From Pseudomonas mosselii (GTDB taxonomy: Bacteria; Pseudomonadota; Gammaproteobacteria; Pseudomonadales; Pseudomonadaceae), in the NCBI RefSeq assembly GCF_005796105.1, contig NZ_VAUO01000001.1:124001-188000 (forward strand): a stretch of DNA of 64,000 bases, in the 5' to 3' direction. Within the stretch, counting starts at the first letter, position 1. Each line of letters begins with the position of its first letter. The notes under the pieces are model-generated. The model had not been told where the DNA came from, made no database searches, and was given only the letters and a program-made list of their open reading frames with translations. Position numbers and translations under genes: made by a program. Shown here piece by piece: positions 39,320-48,431 of the stretch.

Positions 39320-39829
39320 TCAGTAGTCCTCCGCCTTGTCACTGGTCAGGTTGCCCAGCAGTTGTCGGTACTGGTACTGAAACGCATCGCCAATGCCGAA
39401 CAGCATCGGCAACGGCGTCATGAACGGCTGGGTGAGGTCGACGGTGACGCTCAGCACCGGCGGTGAGCGGTCCTGCTCGTCGATCTCTGCATCGGGCTGA
39501 CCGCCACCGAACTGGCGCAGGGTGTCGAAGGTGAAGATCTCGACCACGAAGTTGTCCTTGTCGAGCAGGCCGTAGGCGTAGTCCACCAGGCGCGCCTCGA
39601 TGGCGTCCTGCAGGGCCTCGGGGCCTTGCTCGTAGAACGCCTTGTCGCTGCGAAAGTCCTGTAGTGCACGTTCCAGCCCCAGGTTACCGATACCGATCAT
39701 CAGCGAGATGCGCGCCAGTTCGAACAGCATCATGATCCCGAATAGGAGCACCGGCAGGATCAGTGCGGTTTCCACCGCAGTGACGCCGTGCTGCTGGTTG
39801 AGCAACTCGCGCAGGCGGACAGCGATCAT
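39320..39829 (-). CDS. tadE: Tad minor pseudopilin (TadE-like)
   Basis: 169 residues from ATG 39829. The N-terminus QHGVTAVETALILPVLLFGI MMLF shows the TadE consensus, Gly | V-T-A-V-E with Glu at +5 and a long hydrophobic helix. The periplasmic C-terminal domain is acidic. It begins 4 bases after the tadD stop. Confidence 0.85.
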   Translation of the reverse strand: MIAVRLRELLNQQHGVTAVETALILPVLLFGIMMLFELARISLMIGIGNLGLERALQDFRSDKAFYEQGPEALQDAIEARLVDYAYGLLDKDNFVVEIFTFDTLRQFGGGQPDAEIDEQDRSPPVLSVTVDLTQPFMTPLPMLFGIGDAFQYQYRQLLGNLTSDKAEDY

Positions 39830-39833
39830 CGGC

Positions 39834-40703
39834 TCATTCCTCGACCAGCTTGAGTGGATGCTGGCTGGCGGCAAGCAACTCGCTGGTCAACGGCGCCCCT
39901 GCAGCGACCCGCGACTGGGCGGTGCGAAAACCCGCCAGGATCGCCTCGGCCTGGGCCGGTGCCAGGTTTTCCAGCAGCACGTTGCGCGCGGTGTCGTCAT
40001 GGCCGGCCAGCACGTAGGCCAGCGCTAGGTTCAGTTGCAGCGAGATATCGCCCAGGCCACGGGCCTGATTGAGCAGGCCGATGGCGCGAGGGATGTCGCC
40101 AGCGGCGAGCCAGTTCAGGGCGAGGTTGTTCAGGGCTGGGGCGTAGCCGGGGTCGATCTGTAGCGCGGCCTCGAACTGCTGGCGGGCCTGCTCGCCTTGG
40201 CCTTGCAGGTTCAACGCAACACCCAGGCCATTGAGCGCCTGGGTGTTGCGCGGGTCGGCCTGCACGGCGCAGCGCAGGTCGCGTTCGGCCTGGGCGCTCT
40301 GGCCCAGGGCCAGGCGTGCACGCCCCAGGCCGTTGCACAGGGCTAGGCGCTGGGCGTCGGGCAGCGCCTTCAGGTCGCCGCCCAATGACAGCCGGGCGCG
40401 TTCCAGCAGGCCCAGCGCTTCGCGCGGCGGGCGCACCGCCGAGGCGATGCTGGCGTATTCGAGCAGGTAAGTGCCACTGAGTTGCTGGCGCTCGTCCATG
40501 CGCGCGTATACGCCGTGGGCGGCTTGTAGGCGCTGGGCGTCGCGCAGCGTGTGGGCGAGCTTGAGGGCCTCGCGGCCTTGTTTGTCCAGTGATGGCTCGT
40601 TACCGGCCATGGAGCCGAGGTTGGCACAGCCACTGAGGGTCAGGGCCAACAGGGAGCACAGCAAGGTGGAGCGATGGGTACGCATGTTCGGGTCTCGTTT
40701 CAT
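39834..40703 (-). CDS. tadD: TadD-like TPR lipoprotein
   Basis: 289 residues. The start at 40703 overlaps the tadC stop by four bases; an inner ATG at 40685 is possible. Lipoprotein signal with lipobox LTLSGC, so it is probably anchored in the outer membrane. The body is tetratricopeptide repeats (ALNGLGVALNLQGQGEQARQ, ALNNLALNWLAAGDIPRAIG, LQLNLALAYVLAGHDDTARN). TadD is thought to act as pilotin or assembly factor for the secretin. Confidence 0.85.
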   Translation of the reverse strand: MKRDPNMRTHRSTLLCSLLALTLSGCANLGSMAGNEPSLDKQGREALKLAHTLRDAQRLQAAHGVYARMDERQQLSGTYLLEYASIASAVRPPREALGLLERARLSLGGDLKALPDAQRLALCNGLGRARLALGQSAQAERDLRCAVQADPRNTQALNGLGVALNLQGQGEQARQQFEAALQIDPGYAPALNNLALNWLAAGDIPRAIGLLNQARGLGDISLQLNLALAYVLAGHDDTARNVLLENLAPAQAEAILAGFRTAQSRVAAGAPLTSELLAASQHPLKLVEE

Positions 40704-41662
40704 TGGCTGAGCAGGCGGATGACGCGCACCATGGGGGGAGCGCCCATCATCGCCACGATAGGCGGCAGGATCAGGGTCATCAGCGGCACGCTGAGCTGGG
40801 CCGGGAGCTTGCCGGCGCGTTCCTCCAGGTTGAGGATCAGCGTCTTGCGGCTCTCTTCGGAAATCGTGCGCAGGGCCTGGGACAGCGGTGTGCCGTAGCG
40901 CTCGGCCTGGATCAGCGTCGCTACCATGCTTTCGATGCCGCTCACCCCGGTGCGCTCGGCCAGGTTGAGCAGGGCGCGCGGGCGATCGCTCAAGATTTGC
41001 AGCTCGGCGCAGGTGTAGCGCAGTTCTTCGGCCAGCTCCGGCGCTGACAGCGCCAGCTCCTTGGATACCACTTGCAGCACCCGGCCCAGCGGCAGGCCGG
41101 CCTCGGCGCAGATCACCATCAGGTCGAGGGCGTCTGGCAGGTTGCGGGCCAGACGCTCGCCGCGTCGGGCGCTGCGCAGGCGCAACCAGAACTCCGGCAG
41201 GGTGGTGCCGGCGAATAGCGCCAACAGCCCGCCGGCCAGGCCGTTCAGGCCCAGGCGCGAACCCGCTGGCACCAGGCCGAACAGCACCACCAGCGCGAGG
41301 CTCAGGCCCAGTGCCAGCTTGCCGGCCATCAGCAGCCCCAGGCCCTGACGGCTGCGCAATCCCGCCATGTTCAGCAAGCGCCGCAGTTTTTGTTTGTCGC
41401 TGTCGCTGCCGGCCAGTTGCTCGCCAAACCGCGCCACTGGCAACAGCAGCGCTTGCAGGCGCGGCGGCAATTGCAGGCCTTGGTCGCGGGTCAGGTGTTC
41501 GGCCTGCTGTTGCGCCTGCCTGGGGTTGCCGGCCTCGCCCTGCAAGCGGGCGCGTAGCGGGGCAGGCTGGGCGCGGCGGTGCAGGCCGATCAGCAGCAGG
41601 CCAATGCCCGCCAGCAATACGGCCAGGGCAAGGGCTACCCAGGGATCGTCGTACCAGGCCAT
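40700..41662 (-). CDS. tadC: Tad inner-membrane platform protein TadC
   Basis: 320 residues, a type II secretion F-domain protein. F-domain core near 175-300: LPDALDLMVICAEAGLPLGR and EELRYTCAELQILSDRPRAL, then GTPLSQALRTISEESR. Hydrophobic segments lie at the N-terminus, near 105-150 and at the C-terminus. It pairs with TadB to form the platform for the TadA ATPase. It overlaps tadB and tadD. Confidence 0.92.
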   Translation of the reverse strand: MAWYDDPWVALALAVLLAGIGLLLIGLHRRAQPAPLRARLQGEAGNPRQAQQQAEHLTRDQGLQLPPRLQALLLPVARFGEQLAGSDSDKQKLRRLLNMAGLRSRQGLGLLMAGKLALGLSLALVVLFGLVPAGSRLGLNGLAGGLLALFAGTTLPEFWLRLRSARRGERLARNLPDALDLMVICAEAGLPLGRVLQVVSKELALSAPELAEELRYTCAELQILSDRPRALLNLAERTGVSGIESMVATLIQAERYGTPLSQALRTISEESRKTLILNLEERAGKLPAQLSVPLMTLILPPIVAMMGAPPMVRVIRLLSQ

Positions 41663-42651
41663 CAGGACACTCTCCTTACCATCAGCTGGGTGATCGTCAG
41701 GCCCAGGGCGATGCTGCCGAAGGCGTAGAACAGCACGGCATTGCCGGTGGGGTCGTTGAGCAGGAACTTGAAGTCGTTCGGCGCGCTCATGTACAGGTAG
41801 CCCAGTGCCAGCGGCACCAGCGAGGCGACGATCTTGGCCGAGGCGCGGGCCTCGGAGGTCTTGGCCTGGATCTTCAGGTTCAGTTCCTGGCGCTCACGCA
41901 AGGTGGCGGCCAGGCGGTCGAGGGTTTCGCCCAGGCGCCCGCCGGCCTCCTGGTTGATGATCAGAATCACCGCGAAGAAACGATACTCGTTGAGCGGTAC
42001 GCGCTTGGCCGAGTCCTGCATGGCTTGGCGCAAAGGCACGCCCAGGCGCAGCCAGTTGTCGATCAAGGCAAATTCCCGCGACAGTGGGCCCGGCAGGTTT
42101 GGCGCCACCAGGGCGAAGGCGTTGCTCACCGGCACCCCGGCGCGGGCGGTGCGGGTGATGGCGTCGATGGCCTCCGGCAGGCTCTGTTTGAGTTCGCTCA
42201 GGTGGCGGGCCATGCCCTTGCGGTAACCGACGTTGGCCAGCACGCCGAAGGCCAGCAGGGTCAGCAGCAGGCTGCCTAGCAGCGGAAACGACGTCTCGCG
42301 GCCCAGCAGCACACCGATCATCAGGCTGGCCATCAGCGTGAGCCCTGCGCGCAGCACCAGGCTCTGGCGCCAGCCCAGCACTTGCAGGCCTAGCCATAGG
42401 CGGGCCAGGTGCGCGCCAAACAGTGGCAGCTCGGCGAATGGGGTGTGCTCCAGGTCCTTGAGGATCCCGCTAGCGCTGGGCTGCGCGGCGCTGTCGCGGG
42501 CCTGGCCGGCGAGTTCCTTCTTGAGCTGTTCCAGGCGCAGGGCCAGCGCTTTGTCGTCCGGGCCACGGGCGCGTAGGCTGCGCGCCGCGAGTACCGCCAG
42601 CAGCACGGCGAGGAACACCAGCACGGTGAGCAGATCGAGCAGGGCGTCCAT
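41662..42651 (-). CDS. tadB: Tad inner-membrane platform protein TadB
   Basis: 329 residues. An N-terminal membrane segment (LLTVLVFLAVLLAVLAARSL), a pair of segments near 100-140, and an F-domain with LPEAIDAITRTARAGVPVSN and YRFFAVILIINQEAGGRLGE TLDRLAATLRER. Partner of TadC. One-base overlaps on both sides show tight coupling with tadA and tadC. Confidence 0.92.
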   Translation of the reverse strand: MDALLDLLTVLVFLAVLLAVLAARSLRARGPDDKALALRLEQLKKELAGQARDSAAQPSASGILKDLEHTPFAELPLFGAHLARLWLGLQVLGWRQSLVLRAGLTLMASLMIGVLLGRETSFPLLGSLLLTLLAFGVLANVGYRKGMARHLSELKQSLPEAIDAITRTARAGVPVSNAFALVAPNLPGPLSREFALIDNWLRLGVPLRQAMQDSAKRVPLNEYRFFAVILIINQEAGGRLGETLDRLAATLRERQELNLKIQAKTSEARASAKIVASLVPLALGYLYMSAPNDFKFLLNDPTGNAVLFYAFGSIALGLTITQLMVRRVS

Positions 42652-44024
42652 CAGGCGTGGCCCCCGAACAGGTGCGCGTGGGAGGTATAGAACTGCGGGC
42701 GCTGGCCGCTGGCCACGTACTGGCCGATCAGCTTGCCGTTGGCATCGACGCTGGTGGTCTTTAAGCCGAACAGCTCCTGGGTCTGGATCACGTCGTTCTC
42801 CATGCCGCAGATCTCGGTGATCGAGACGATGCGTCGGCCACCGTCGCGCATGCGCTCGACCTGTACGATCAGGTTCACGGCACTGGCGATCTGCCGGCGG
42901 ATGGCTTCCAGCGGCAGCTGCATGCTGGCCATCATCACCATGTTTTCCAGACGCATGATCGCGTCACGCGGGGTGTTGGCGTGCACGGTCGACAGCGAGC
43001 CGTCGTGGCCGGTGTTCATTGCCTGGAGCATGTCGAAACACTCCCCGCCACGCACCTCGCCGAGGATGATGCGGTCGGGGCGCATGCGCAGTGCGTTGCG
43101 CACCAGGTCGCGCTGATCCACCTTGCCGGTGCCTTCGGCGCTGACTGGACGGGTTTCCAGGCGTACCACGTGGATCTGTTGCAGTTGCAGCTCGGCGGCG
43201 TCCTCGATGGTGATCACCCGGTCGGCGTCGCTGATGTTCTGCGACAGCGCGTTGAGCAGGGTGGTCTTGCCCGCACCGGTCCCGCCCGAGACGATGATGT
43301 TCAGGCGCGCCAGCATGGCCCGCTTGAGCACCTCGACCATCTCCATGGACAGCGCGCCGCGCTCGGCGAGGATCTCCAGGGACATGTTGCGGCGCATGAA
43401 CTTACGGATCGAGATGCTGGTGCCGTCGATTGCCAGTGGGTAGGTGATGACGTTGACCCGACTGCCGTCGGCCAGGCGTGCATCGACCATCGGGTGGCTT
43501 TCGTCGATGCGCCGGCCAACGGCTGCGGCGATGCGCTGGGCGGTGTTGAACACGTGCTCTTCGTCGACGAAGGTAATGGGCGAGAGTTCCAGCTTGCCGA
43601 AGCGCTCGACGAACACTTGGCCAGCGCCGTTGACCAGAATATCGTTGACCGAATCATCGGCCAGCAGTGGCTCGATTGGGCCGATGCCGACCATCTCGTT
43701 GAGGGTTTCCTCGGCGATGGCTTCTTCTTCGGGGCGCGACAGTTGCAGGCGGTGCTCGTCGCAGATGCGCCGGATCAGCGTCTCGATCTGCAAGCGCAGC
43801 TTGTCACGGCCCATGGCTGCGGCCTTGAGCGGGTCGATCTGGTCGTACAGGTGATGGCGCACTAGCTTGCGGTTCTGCGCCCCGGGGGTGTCCAGCGGGC
43901 GCAACTGGGCGCTGCGCTGGGTGCTGCTGGCGCGCAGCTCTGATTGTGCAGGAGCCGCCTGTTCGGCTGCGTGCTTCACATCGGCGCGTACCGGCCGGGG
44001 TTTGTGCGGTTGCTTGATCAGCAT
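42651..44024 (-). CDS. tadA: Tad secretion ATPase (CpaF/TadA)
   Basis: 457 residues. N-terminal domain with LYDQIDPLKAAAMGRDKLRL and the MVGIGPIEPLLADDSVNDIL motif. Walker A SGGTGAGKTTLLNAL, Asp box VITIEDAAELQL, Walker B DRIILGEVRGGECFDMLQAM and the HAN motif STVHANTPRDA. A bifunctional assembly/retraction motor of Flp pili. All motifs are intact. Confidence 0.95.
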   Translation of the reverse strand: MLIKQPHKPRPVRADVKHAAEQAAPAQSELRASSTQRSAQLRPLDTPGAQNRKLVRHHLYDQIDPLKAAAMGRDKLRLQIETLIRRICDEHRLQLSRPEEEAIAEETLNEMVGIGPIEPLLADDSVNDILVNGAGQVFVERFGKLELSPITFVDEEHVFNTAQRIAAAVGRRIDESHPMVDARLADGSRVNVITYPLAIDGTSISIRKFMRRNMSLEILAERGALSMEMVEVLKRAMLARLNIIVSGGTGAGKTTLLNALSQNISDADRVITIEDAAELQLQQIHVVRLETRPVSAEGTGKVDQRDLVRNALRMRPDRIILGEVRGGECFDMLQAMNTGHDGSLSTVHANTPRDAIMRLENMVMMASMQLPLEAIRRQIASAVNLIVQVERMRDGGRRIVSITEICGMENDVIQTQELFGLKTTSVDANGKLIGQYVASGQRPQFYTSHAHLFGGHA

Positions 44025-44035
44025 CGAAGGCTCCT

Positions 44036-45244
44036 TCAGGCTGCGCGCTGGCGGCTCAGCGCTTGCTTGAGACGGGCCAGCAGGCCGTTGCCGGCGTGGA
44101 CGCGTTGCGGCGTGTGGCCGGTGGCCAGGTCAGCCAGGTCGAGCAGGGCATTGTGGAACGCCGGGGCCCCCGCCAGCTTGAGCGGGCCAGCCAGCAGGCT
44201 GCCGGGCAGCGCTGTGCCGGCCCACGGCAGGGCCAGGTCGATGCGCCGTTCGACGAAGTCTTCGAACTGGCTGCGCTCGATGATGCCTGGGTGCTGGCCA
44301 CGCGCGGCGTTGCTCACCAGCAACAGGTGCTGGCCTTCGCTTTCATCGCCGATCTCGCGCAGCAGGCGGTGCAGGTTGCGCGCGTCCTGTACGGTCAGGT
44401 CGGTCAGCAGGATGCGCGTCTGGGCGTGGGCCAGCACGTCCAGGCTGCCGTGCTGGCGGCCAGCGGGCAGGTCCCAGATCACTTGGTTGAACATGCTGCA
44501 CAGGGTACTGCCCAGTTCCAGCACGTGCTCGGCGCTGAAGGTGTGTGTCGGGCGCAAGTCAGGGGCCTGGGCCAGCAGGTGCAGGCGCTCGTTGATACGG
44601 CCCATGGCCCGTTGCAGCAGGCGGCTGTCCAGTTCGGTGGTGGTCAATGCACTGGCAAGGCCGGCTTCGCCCTCGTAGCCCAGCAGCAGACTCTGGTCAC
44701 CGTTGCAGCGGTCGAAATCCACCACCGCAGTGGGCGTATGACGCTGTTCGGATAGCAGCAGCGCAAGGCTGGCGGCCACAGTGCTGGTGCCTACGCCACC
44801 GGACGCACCGCTGATGGCCAGGGTGCGCCCACTGCGCACGCCCTGGGCGATGCTATGGCCGTTGCGCGCACGGGCCACGGTGCTGGCCAGCAGGTCCAGC
44901 GGCACGGGCTTGGCCAGGTAGTCGAAGACGCCACTGTGCAGCAGGGTGCGGTACAGGTCGATGTCCTGCTTGCGGCCCAAGGTCACGATAGGGCAGGACG
45001 GGTCGCACACATGGGTCAGTTCTTCGAGCGATTGCAGCGGCAGCGGGTCGCCGTCGATATCCACCACCAGCACCTCGGCCGGTGGGTTGCTGCGACACCA
45101 GGCGATGGCGGCGGCAATGCCACCGGGTTGGGCCTGCTCGGGCGACTGGCCCAGGCGGGCGAGCATTTCGCCAAAGCGCGCCGCCTCTTCGCGGCTGGCG
45201 GCAAACAGCATCAGGTCCTGGGCGGGGAGGGTTGTGTCGTTCAT
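44036..45244 (-). CDS. tadZ: TadZ/CpaE localisation protein (receiver-like plus ParA-like ATPase)
   Basis: 402 residues. An N-terminal receiver-like domain (~10-125, LPAQDLMLFAASREEA..VVDIDGDPLPLQS) is followed by a MinD/ParA-like domain with deviant Walker A SGASGGVGTSTVAASLALLL and VVDFDRCNGDQSLLLGYEGE. TadZ marks the cell pole for pilus assembly. It begins 32 bases after the CpaD-like gene and is followed by tadA. Confidence 0.9.
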   Translation of the reverse strand: MNDTTLPAQDLMLFAASREEAARFGEMLARLGQSPEQAQPGGIAAAIAWCRSNPPAEVLVVDIDGDPLPLQSLEELTHVCDPSCPIVTLGRKQDIDLYRTLLHSGVFDYLAKPVPLDLLASTVARARNGHSIAQGVRSGRTLAISGASGGVGTSTVAASLALLLSEQRHTPTAVVDFDRCNGDQSLLLGYEGEAGLASALTTTELDSRLLQRAMGRINERLHLLAQAPDLRPTHTFSAEHVLELGSTLCSMFNQVIWDLPAGRQHGSLDVLAHAQTRILLTDLTVQDARNLHRLLREIGDESEGQHLLLVSNAARGQHPGIIERSQFEDFVERRIDLALPWAGTALPGSLLAGPLKLAGAPAFHNALLDLADLATGHTPQRVHAGNGLLARLKQALSRQRAA

Positions 45245-45276
45245 GTCGCGGTTCTCTCTGCGAGCGGCCGAAGCGC

Positions 45277-45921
45277 TCAGTCCTGGAAGTCGATGTCGAG
45301 CAACTCGCGCACTTCATCCTCGTGGTAGCGCTGCATGGCGCCCACCGCATGGATGCCGTCGGCGCTGTCGAGGACGCGTGGGCGGGCCAGGTCGCGCGGG
45401 TCGGCGACCATCGCGGCGATGTTGGCGCGCACCGCGCAGCCGGGCTGGCCGACGGCATGGAACGGCTGTACGGTCCAGGTCTGGGCGTTGGCCACGCTGC
45501 AATCGGGGATCTTCGCCACGATGGCCTCGGACACCACCTGCAGGTCCCAGTCGTGGGCCTCGCGGGCATCCAGGCGGGTGGGGCGCACACTCACCTCGGC
45601 AACCCCTTGCTCGCGCAGCACGATGGCCAGACGTTGGGCCAGGCGGTCGCCGCTGGGGGTGTAGGGTTGCAAGGTCAGGTGCTGGTTGTGCAGGCGACCT
45701 TGGGCGTTGAGCAGGCTGTTGAGGTTGTCCAGCGACTCGGCGGTAAAGCCGCCGCTGGCACTGGCCTTGAGCGCAGCCACCAGCGCCGAAGGCGCGACGC
45801 TGGCCTGCGGCACGGGGGTAAAGGGCGCGAAGCGTTGTTCGCGGTATTGGTTGACGTGACGATCACAGCCGCTGACCAGCACCGCCAGCGTCAGGAGGGG
45901 CAACAAAGCGCGCTTGGACAT
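45277..45921 (-). CDS. CpaD-like pilus-assembly lipoprotein
   Basis: 214 residues. Lipobox TLAVLVSGC at residues ~11-19. The CpaD family features are a C-terminal NPWTVQPFHAVGQPGCAV-like region (WTVQPFHAVGQPGCAVRANI AAMVADPRDLARPR). CpaD proteins accompany the RcpA secretin, here encoded immediately upstream. Function in the channel is not fully known. Confidence 0.85.
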   Translation of the reverse strand: MSKRALLPLLTLAVLVSGCDRHVNQYREQRFAPFTPVPQASVAPSALVAALKASASGGFTAESLDNLNSLLNAQGRLHNQHLTLQPYTPSGDRLAQRLAIVLREQGVAEVSVRPTRLDAREAHDWDLQVVSEAIVAKIPDCSVANAQTWTVQPFHAVGQPGCAVRANIAAMVADPRDLARPRVLDSADGIHAVGAMQRYHEDEVRELLDIDFQD

Positions 45922-45932
45922 GATGGTTCTCC

Positions 45933-47465
45933 TCAGAACAGGTAGCCGGCGGTGGCCACGGTGGGCAGTACGGCGTCCATCGAGCGGATGCCGCGCCCCG
46001 GGTTTTGCAGCTCGCCCGGTGCGGTGGGCTCGACCACGTAGGCGGTGGCGATGATCACCAGTTCGGTGTCTTCCTGGGTGCTGGTCTCGGTTTCGAACAG
46101 TCGGCCAAGGCCTGGGATGTTCTTCAGGCCCGGAACGCCCGTGTTGCTTTGCCCAACGTTGCTGCGCAGCATGCCGGCCAGGGCGAAGCTCTGGCCGCTG
46201 GCCAGTTCCACGGTGGTGTCGGCGCGGCGCACCTTGAAGGCCGGGATGGTGAAGCCTTGCAGGTCGACCGCGCCGTCGTCGGATAGGTCGCTGACTTCGG
46301 GGGCCACGTGCAGGCTGATACGGTTGGGCGAGAGCAGTGTCGGCGTCATGCGCATGATCACGCCGTACTGCTTGTAGTCGATGGTCACTTGGTTGTTGTT
46401 CATGATCACGATCGGCACTTCGCCCCCGGCGGCGAAGCCTGCGGTCTCACCGGACATGGCGGTGAGGTTGGGTTCGGCCAGCACGGTGGCCAGGCCGTCC
46501 TCGGACAGTGCGGTGAGCAGCCCGCCGACAGTCAGCGAACCACGGGTGCGCACGCCGCCGGCCACTGCGTTGGTGACCGTGCCACCGGTGAACGCACCCG
46601 TGGTGGCGTCGAACAGGCTCGCGCCACTGCGGAAGAAGTAGTTGCCGTCCTTGAGTGCAACGTCCCAGTTCAGGCCCAGGGAGGTGGTCATCGAGCGCGA
46701 TACTTCGACGATACGCACGCTGATGTTGACCTGGGCAGACAGCTCGACCTTGAGTTGGTTGACGATGCGCGGGCTGTCGCCACCGGCACCACCGCCAGCA
46801 CCACCACCACCACCGCCACCGCCACCTGCACCATCGGTTTCGGCGCCCACGTAAGCCTGCACGGCGTCGATCACCTGCTTGGCCTGTTGCGGGGTGCGAA
46901 CATGCCCGCGCACGATCAGGCCATTGCCCGAAGACGGGCCAAACTCCACCTGGGAGCCGGGCACTTCTTCGGCGATCTGCTTGCTCAGGGCCGCCAGGTC
47001 ATAGTGGCTGTTCAGGGTAATGGCACTGATCACCTGATCGTTGCCATCGAGCGCGTACAAGGTGGTGCTGCCGGCGCCCTTGGCGTAGACGAACACGTTG
47101 CCCGGCGAGGGGATCTGGAAGCTGGCTATGGTCGGGTCGGCCACCAGCACGTTGGCGGCATAGGCCGGCAGTTGCAGCAGGCGGCCCTGGCGTACGGTCA
47201 GCTCGACGGTCTCGTTGGCTTGCACCTGGGTCAGCTTGCGTGGCAGCACACGCGCAGGTTTGCGCGGCGCAGCTTGCGGCTCTGGATCGGCGTCGGTCGC
47301 CGGCAGGTTGGCGTAGATCGACGGGTCGCCCCAGTTCTCGAAGTTATCGGCTGGGTTTTCCTGGGTGCTGGCTTGGCTGTCTTCGGCCAGCACGGCAGGG
47401 GGAACCAGGGCGCAGCCGAGGGCCAGGGCCAGGGAAGAAGCGAGTGTTGCGTGGGCGAACTTCAT
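45933..47465 (-). CDS. rcpA: Outer-membrane secretin of the Tad system (RcpA/CpaC)
   Basis: 510 residues. Signal peptide (ATLASSLALALGCALVPPAVL AED). The pilus-assembly N-terminal domain begins with ANETVELTVRQGRLLQLPAY, then BON/N-domain HYDLAALSKQIAEEVPGSQV. An unusual Gly run (11 of 12 residues, around 215-226, encoded at ~46790-46835) separates it from the secretin core, which carries VLAEPNLTAMSGETAGFAAG GEVPI and FKVRRADTTVELASGQSFAL. It forms the outer-membrane gate for the pilus. Confidence 0.94.
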   Translation of the reverse strand: MKFAHATLASSLALALGCALVPPAVLAEDSQASTQENPADNFENWGDPSIYANLPATDADPEPQAAPRKPARVLPRKLTQVQANETVELTVRQGRLLQLPAYAANVLVADPTIASFQIPSPGNVFVYAKGAGSTTLYALDGNDQVISAITLNSHYDLAALSKQIAEEVPGSQVEFGPSSGNGLIVRGHVRTPQQAKQVIDAVQAYVGAETDGAGGGGGGGGGAGGGAGGDSPRIVNQLKVELSAQVNISVRIVEVSRSMTTSLGLNWDVALKDGNYFFRSGASLFDATTGAFTGGTVTNAVAGGVRTRGSLTVGGLLTALSEDGLATVLAEPNLTAMSGETAGFAAGGEVPIVIMNNNQVTIDYKQYGVIMRMTPTLLSPNRISLHVAPEVSDLSDDGAVDLQGFTIPAFKVRRADTTVELASGQSFALAGMLRSNVGQSNTGVPGLKNIPGLGRLFETETSTQEDTELVIIATAYVVEPTAPGELQNPGRGIRSMDAVLPTVATAGYLF

Positions 47466-47519
47466 CGTGGGACTTCCAGAAGAGCTGCTGTGTCAGGTGG
47501 CAGGCGTGGTTGTTAGCGC

Positions 47520-48416
47520 TCAGCGGGGCAGACGCTTTTCCTCGAAGGCGTCGCCGCGGAACAACTGCAGCTTGCCTTCGCGTTCACGCAGGGATGTGTA
47601 GATGCCGGTGGCCTGGCCAAGGGTGGTAACGCCGTAAGCCTCGGTAACTCCGGGCTGACGCGGCTCGCGGGCGCCGCGCAGTACCAACTGCAACGTGCCG
47701 ATTTCCTTGGCCAGGGCCAGGCGCTCGGCCTGGGCCGGGGTCACTTCCAGGGTTACGGTCTCGAAGGCGGTGTAGCGCTTCTTGTCCTTTTCCTCAGGCT
47801 GCGTTTCGCGCACGGTCAGGGCGCCACGGGTGACGTTGTTCAAGGCCAGCACGCGCACGTTGCGCAGCAGCGTTTGCGAGGCCAGGCGTGGCATGCCGGA
47901 GGCGGCATCGCCGGTGGATTTTTCCTGTTTGCGCTCAAGGCTCAGCACCACGTCGACGCGATCACCGGTAGCGATCATCCCCGAGTTGCTGGCCACCGCA
48001 CTGGTTGGCACCGAGATGGCTCGCAGGCCTGGTTGCAGCACGGCGGCAATGAAGCCCGATTCGCCAGGTTTGATCAGCAGCGTGCTGGTCAGCGGCTGGC
48101 CTTGGCGCAGCGGGCGGCGCACGGTGCCGCCGACGGCCACGGCGAGGTTGTCGCGGTTGTCGAGGAAGTACAGCAGCGCCGAGTGCTCGCCTTCCAGTTG
48201 TTGCCAGCGTACCGCTGAGGGGTCGAGGAACTCGCCGGGGTGCAGGTCGCGCGCGGCTACCAGCACCGATGGCAGCGCCGGTGGCGCCGGTGGGGGCGCT
48301 ACTACCACTGCCGGGGCGGGCGCCGGTGCCGGCTTGAGCATGACCCGGACCAGCAGCGCGGCGCTGCCAGCGACCAGCAAGGTGCCGGCCAGCAGAAGGA
48401 CTGAAGGGGTTTTCAT
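47520..48416 (-). CDS. rcpC: Flp pilus assembly protein RcpC/CpaB (SAF domain)
   Basis: 298 residues. A short N-terminal membrane segment and Pro/Ala linker are followed by the SAF/ChapFlgA domain (SVLVAARDLHPGEFLDPSAV RW, GTVRRPLRQGQPLTSTLLI) and the RcpC domain (RAISVPTSAVASNSGMIATG DRVDVVLS). It is thought to stabilise the secretin or interact with the cell wall. It lies between the prepilin peptidase and secretin genes. Confidence 0.9.
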   Translation of the reverse strand: MKTPSVLLLAGTLLVAGSAALLVRVMLKPAPAPAPAVVVAPPPAPPALPSVLVAARDLHPGEFLDPSAVRWQQLEGEHSALLYFLDNRDNLAVAVGGTVRRPLRQGQPLTSTLLIKPGESGFIAAVLQPGLRAISVPTSAVASNSGMIATGDRVDVVLSLERKQEKSTGDAASGMPRLASQTLLRNVRVLALNNVTRGALTVRETQPEEKDKKRYTAFETVTLEVTPAQAERLALAKEIGTLQLVLRGAREPRQPGVTEAYGVTTLGQATGIYTSLREREGKLQLFRGDAFEEKRLPR

Positions 48417-48431
48417 GGTGAAGTCACGTGC

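Noticed and set aside
46785..46835. Short tandem repeats as a CRISPR-like array.
   Set aside because: The repeat is a coding Gly microsatellite with no spacers and no cas genes in the window.
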